From an uncultured Porphyromonadaceae bacterium (GTDB taxonomy: Bacteria > Bacteroidota > Bacteroidia > Bacteroidales > Muribaculaceae): a DNA stretch of 7,872 nucleotides. The notes under the pieces are model-generated. The model saw nothing but the letters and a program-made list of their open reading frames with translations, had not been told where the DNA came from and made no database searches. Both the position numbers and the translations under genes were made by a program. The stretch is from the NCBI GenBank assembly GCA_947178685.1, contig CAMWZE010000061.1, forward strand, positions 1 through 7,872, written 5' to 3'. Shown one piece after another: positions 6,199 through 7,872 of the stretch (position 1 is the first letter of the stretch; every line of letters starts with the position of its first letter).

Positions 6199-7206
6199 TT
6201 ATCGCGTCTTTACCTCCGGGCGATAGTCATAGTCGCCGCGGAGCTGCTCGAAGGCTTCGGGATTCTCACGCAGGCGAGCGGTGTCGGCCGAGGGATCGTA
6301 GCTTCCGATGATAGCTTCCGGATCAAGAAATCCGGACGGTGGAATATAGTTTCCTTCAAGACCGTTTTTGTCAAGAGTAAGTCCGAATTTACGCTCCACA
6401 GCCTCCAAAGCCATTCTTGTAGCCCGTTCTTTACCTTCCCGGGAATAACCGGCTATATGAGGAGTAGCCACCGTGGCAGCCTGAAGCAGGCCGGGGTTGA
6501 TCTCCGACTCGTTCTCCCATACATCCACTACTGCCTTGCCATTCCCCGCCTCAGCCCATTCTCTCCAGGCTTGATTGTCTACCACAGGTCCGCGGGCTGC
6601 ATTGATCAGTAAGGCTCCGGGTTTCATATCCCGTAGCTCCTTGTGTGAGATCATATGGTATGTTGCATCCTCACCCTCTTTTGTCAGAGGTGTGTGCAAG
6701 GTCACGGCATCGGCTTGCTTCAACACCTCATCCAACGGGAGATATTCCTCGTCGGCAAGCCCTCTGCGGGCGCGGGGAGGATCGCACACAATTACCTTAG
6801 CGCCCAAACGGCGTCCCCAGTCAGCTACGATTGTGCCGATGTTTCCTTTCCCCACCACGGCAAGGGTGTGGCGCTGTGGATCGAATCCGTTACGAAGAAG
6901 TGACGACCACACATATTGGGCTACACCGGGAGCATTACATCCGGCTGCATTCTCTACAGTGATTCCGTGATCTTCACACCAAGGTATATCGATATGGTCG
7001 GTGCCAATTGTGGCTGTTGCGATAAGGCTGACATGTGAATTGGCGAGCAGTTCCTCATTGCAGTGTGTGCGTGTGCGGATAATGAGAGCGTCGGCATCCT
7101 TCACAAGCTCCGGAGTAAATCCGGATGGTTCGGCATATATCACATCCCCGGCTTTCTCGAGGCGTCCTTGTATGAAAGGAATCTTATTGTCGATGATGAA
7201 TTTCAT
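6199..7206 (-). CDS. pdxB: 4-phosphoerythronate dehydrogenase PdxB
   Basis: PdxB oxidises 4-phospho-D-erythronate to 2-oxo-3-hydroxy-4-phosphobutanoate with a tightly held nicotinamide cofactor. This is the second step of the DXP-dependent pathway to pyridoxal 5'-phosphate, in the cytoplasm. The 335 residues show a D-2-hydroxyacid dehydrogenase fold: IGTDHID at 67-73, the dinucleotide loop VVGKGNIG at 117-124, and the catalytic triad R205 (NAARGPVVDN), E233 (DVWENESEIN) and H250 (ATPHIAGYS). The TPHIAGYSREGK run is a strong mark of PdxB as opposed to phosphoglycerate dehydrogenase. The region after about residue 285 is the PdxB dimerisation part and is shorter than in E. coli PdxB (378 residues). 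The ATG at 7206 gives MKFIIDNKIPF, the normal start. It lies 49 bases after the membrane protein gene. The partner serC, pdxA and pdxJ genes are not in the window. Confidence 0.95.
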   Translation of the reverse strand: MKFIIDNKIPFIQGRLEKAGDVIYAEPSGFTPELVKDADALIIRTRTHCNEELLANSHVSLIATATIGTDHIDIPWCEDHGITVENAAGCNAPGVAQYVWSSLLRNGFDPQRHTLAVVGKGNIGTIVADWGRRLGAKVIVCDPPRARRGLADEEYLPLDEVLKQADAVTLHTPLTKEGEDATYHMISHKELRDMKPGALLINAARGPVVDNQAWREWAEAGNGKAVVDVWENESEINPGLLQAATVATPHIAGYSREGKERATRMALEAVERKFGLTLDKNGLEGNYIPPSGFLDPEAIIGSYDPSADTARLRENPEAFEQLRGDYDYRPEVKTR

Positions 7207-7255
7207 ATGTGGATAGAGAGACAGATGAGTTATGTGTGGAAGAGAGTCAGGAGAC

Positions 7256-7872
7256 TCATGGAAACACCATGATGAAGAAGAATATTATATAGATTACGGC
7301 CGGCACAAGCCCGACAATCCATTCTCTGCGTATCGTCCATAATGCACAAAGATTGGCTACCTGTACGGCCACTGTGAAGAAGAGGGTAGTGAGATATGCC
7401 ATCATATTGGAGAAGTCGATGATCACGCATATCATGCTCGTCAACCCCATCAGGCTTATCGACATGTTGAGGGCATTTACCCTTGAATTGCCGGCATAGA
7501 GCTTTATGCTGTTATTGAAGCCGAGTATAAGACCGAAGAATGATGCTATCCCTACGCTTAACATCAGCACCACCAAGTCGGGCGGTGTGGTTAATCCTGC
7601 GAAAAGATTGCTTATCCTTGGGAGCATGAAGTTTTCCAGGGGAATCAATCCCAACCCTATGCCCACCCAATATGGTGCGGCCAGCCCCATAAGAAGGGCA
7701 CAGAATTCCTTTATACGGAAAGCCTTCATAATGATTGCTCCCGCCACAATCGGTAGGATGAAAGGGAGGAATGCATATTGGCACATCGACCCGATGGAGA
7801 TGAATGTAGAGATTATGAAAATCTCCTGAGTAGCGTTGGCTTTACGGTAACACCCGAAGAGCACCGCAAGAC
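7256..7872 (-). CDS. Multi-pass membrane protein, possibly DUF6427, 5' end cut off
   Basis: The frame is open to the right window edge and stops with TGA at 7256-7258. About 205 C-terminal residues are visible; the true start is outside the window. Hydrophobicity suggests six or seven membrane segments, counted from the GTG-encoded residue at 7864: about residues 14-27, 29-46, 53-74, 97-115, 132-149, 155-174 and 182-201. The last segment ends almost at the C-terminus. No catalytic motif is recognisable. A short ALLMGLAAPYW stretch at 56-66 resembles what I recall of DUF6427, an uncharacterised Bacteroidota membrane family, but this is a weak assignment. The gene precedes pdxB by 49 bases on the same strand and may be cotranscribed. 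I cannot assign a substrate or function. Confidence 0.8.
   Translation of the reverse strand, partial: LAVLFGCYRKANATQEIFIISTFISIGSMCQYAFLPFILPIVAGAIIMKAFRIKEFCALLMGLAAPYWVGIGLGLIPLENFMLPRISNLFAGLTTPPDLVVLMLSVGIASFFGLILGFNNSIKLYAGNSRVNALNMSISLMGLTSMICVIIDFSNMMAYLTTLFFTVAVQVANLCALWTIRREWIVGLVPAVIYIIFFFIMVFP

Noticed and set aside
7244..7257. GAGTC-AGGA-GACTC hairpin at the stop of the membrane protein gene
   Set aside because: The stem is only five pairs and no T-rich tract follows, so it is probably chance.

Overview
The window looks like a chromosomal housekeeping stretch from a member of the Bacteroidota, most likely Bacteroidales and perhaps Muribaculaceae-like. This rests on several points. 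There is a -7/-33 promoter of the Bacteroides type (TAnnTTTG). No clear Shine-Dalgarno sequence precedes any start codon examined. ObgE has a long acidic C-terminal tail and an (S/T)KSD G4 motif. The RNase H has an N-terminal viroplasmin-like domain, and the acyltransferase carries the HPLGGLDG motif that I recall from this phylum. The genus is an inference.

Layout from left to right. Positions 1-200 hold the 3' end of a + strand gene, probably a glycoside hydrolase of the GH127/DUF1680 type. Everything else is on the - strand. Read in the direction of transcription (right to left), the first group is a multi-pass membrane protein cut by the window edge (7256-7872), pdxB (6199-7206), an RNase H (5506-6156) and queG (4444-5472), with gaps of 33 to 49 bases. 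A gap of 124 bases follows, containing a well-formed promoter (4350-4381). The second group then begins: a WYL-domain transcription factor (3423-4319), a CBS-domain sugar-1-phosphate nucleotidyltransferase only 6 bases downstream (2367-3416), obgE (1101-2267) and a PlsC-like acyltransferase (162-1022). The last gene runs 39 bases into the end of the oppositely oriented hydrolase gene.

Functionally, the first group combines vitamin B6 synthesis (PdxB), RNA:DNA hybrid removal (RNase H) and the last step of queuosine synthesis in tRNA (QueG). These look like unrelated household functions that share transcription. The second group pairs a likely ligand-sensing regulator with a sugar-nucleotide enzyme that has its own CBS regulatory module, followed by a ribosome-assembly GTPase and a lipid acyltransferase.

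I see no mobile element, CRISPR array, tRNA, rRNA or defence system, and no gap between genes exceeds about 125 bases. The parts most worth a second look are the WYL/CBS-nucleotidyltransferase pair, a 22-base tandem repeat just upstream of the acyltransferase, and the convergent gene overlap. No clearly undescribed system is visible.
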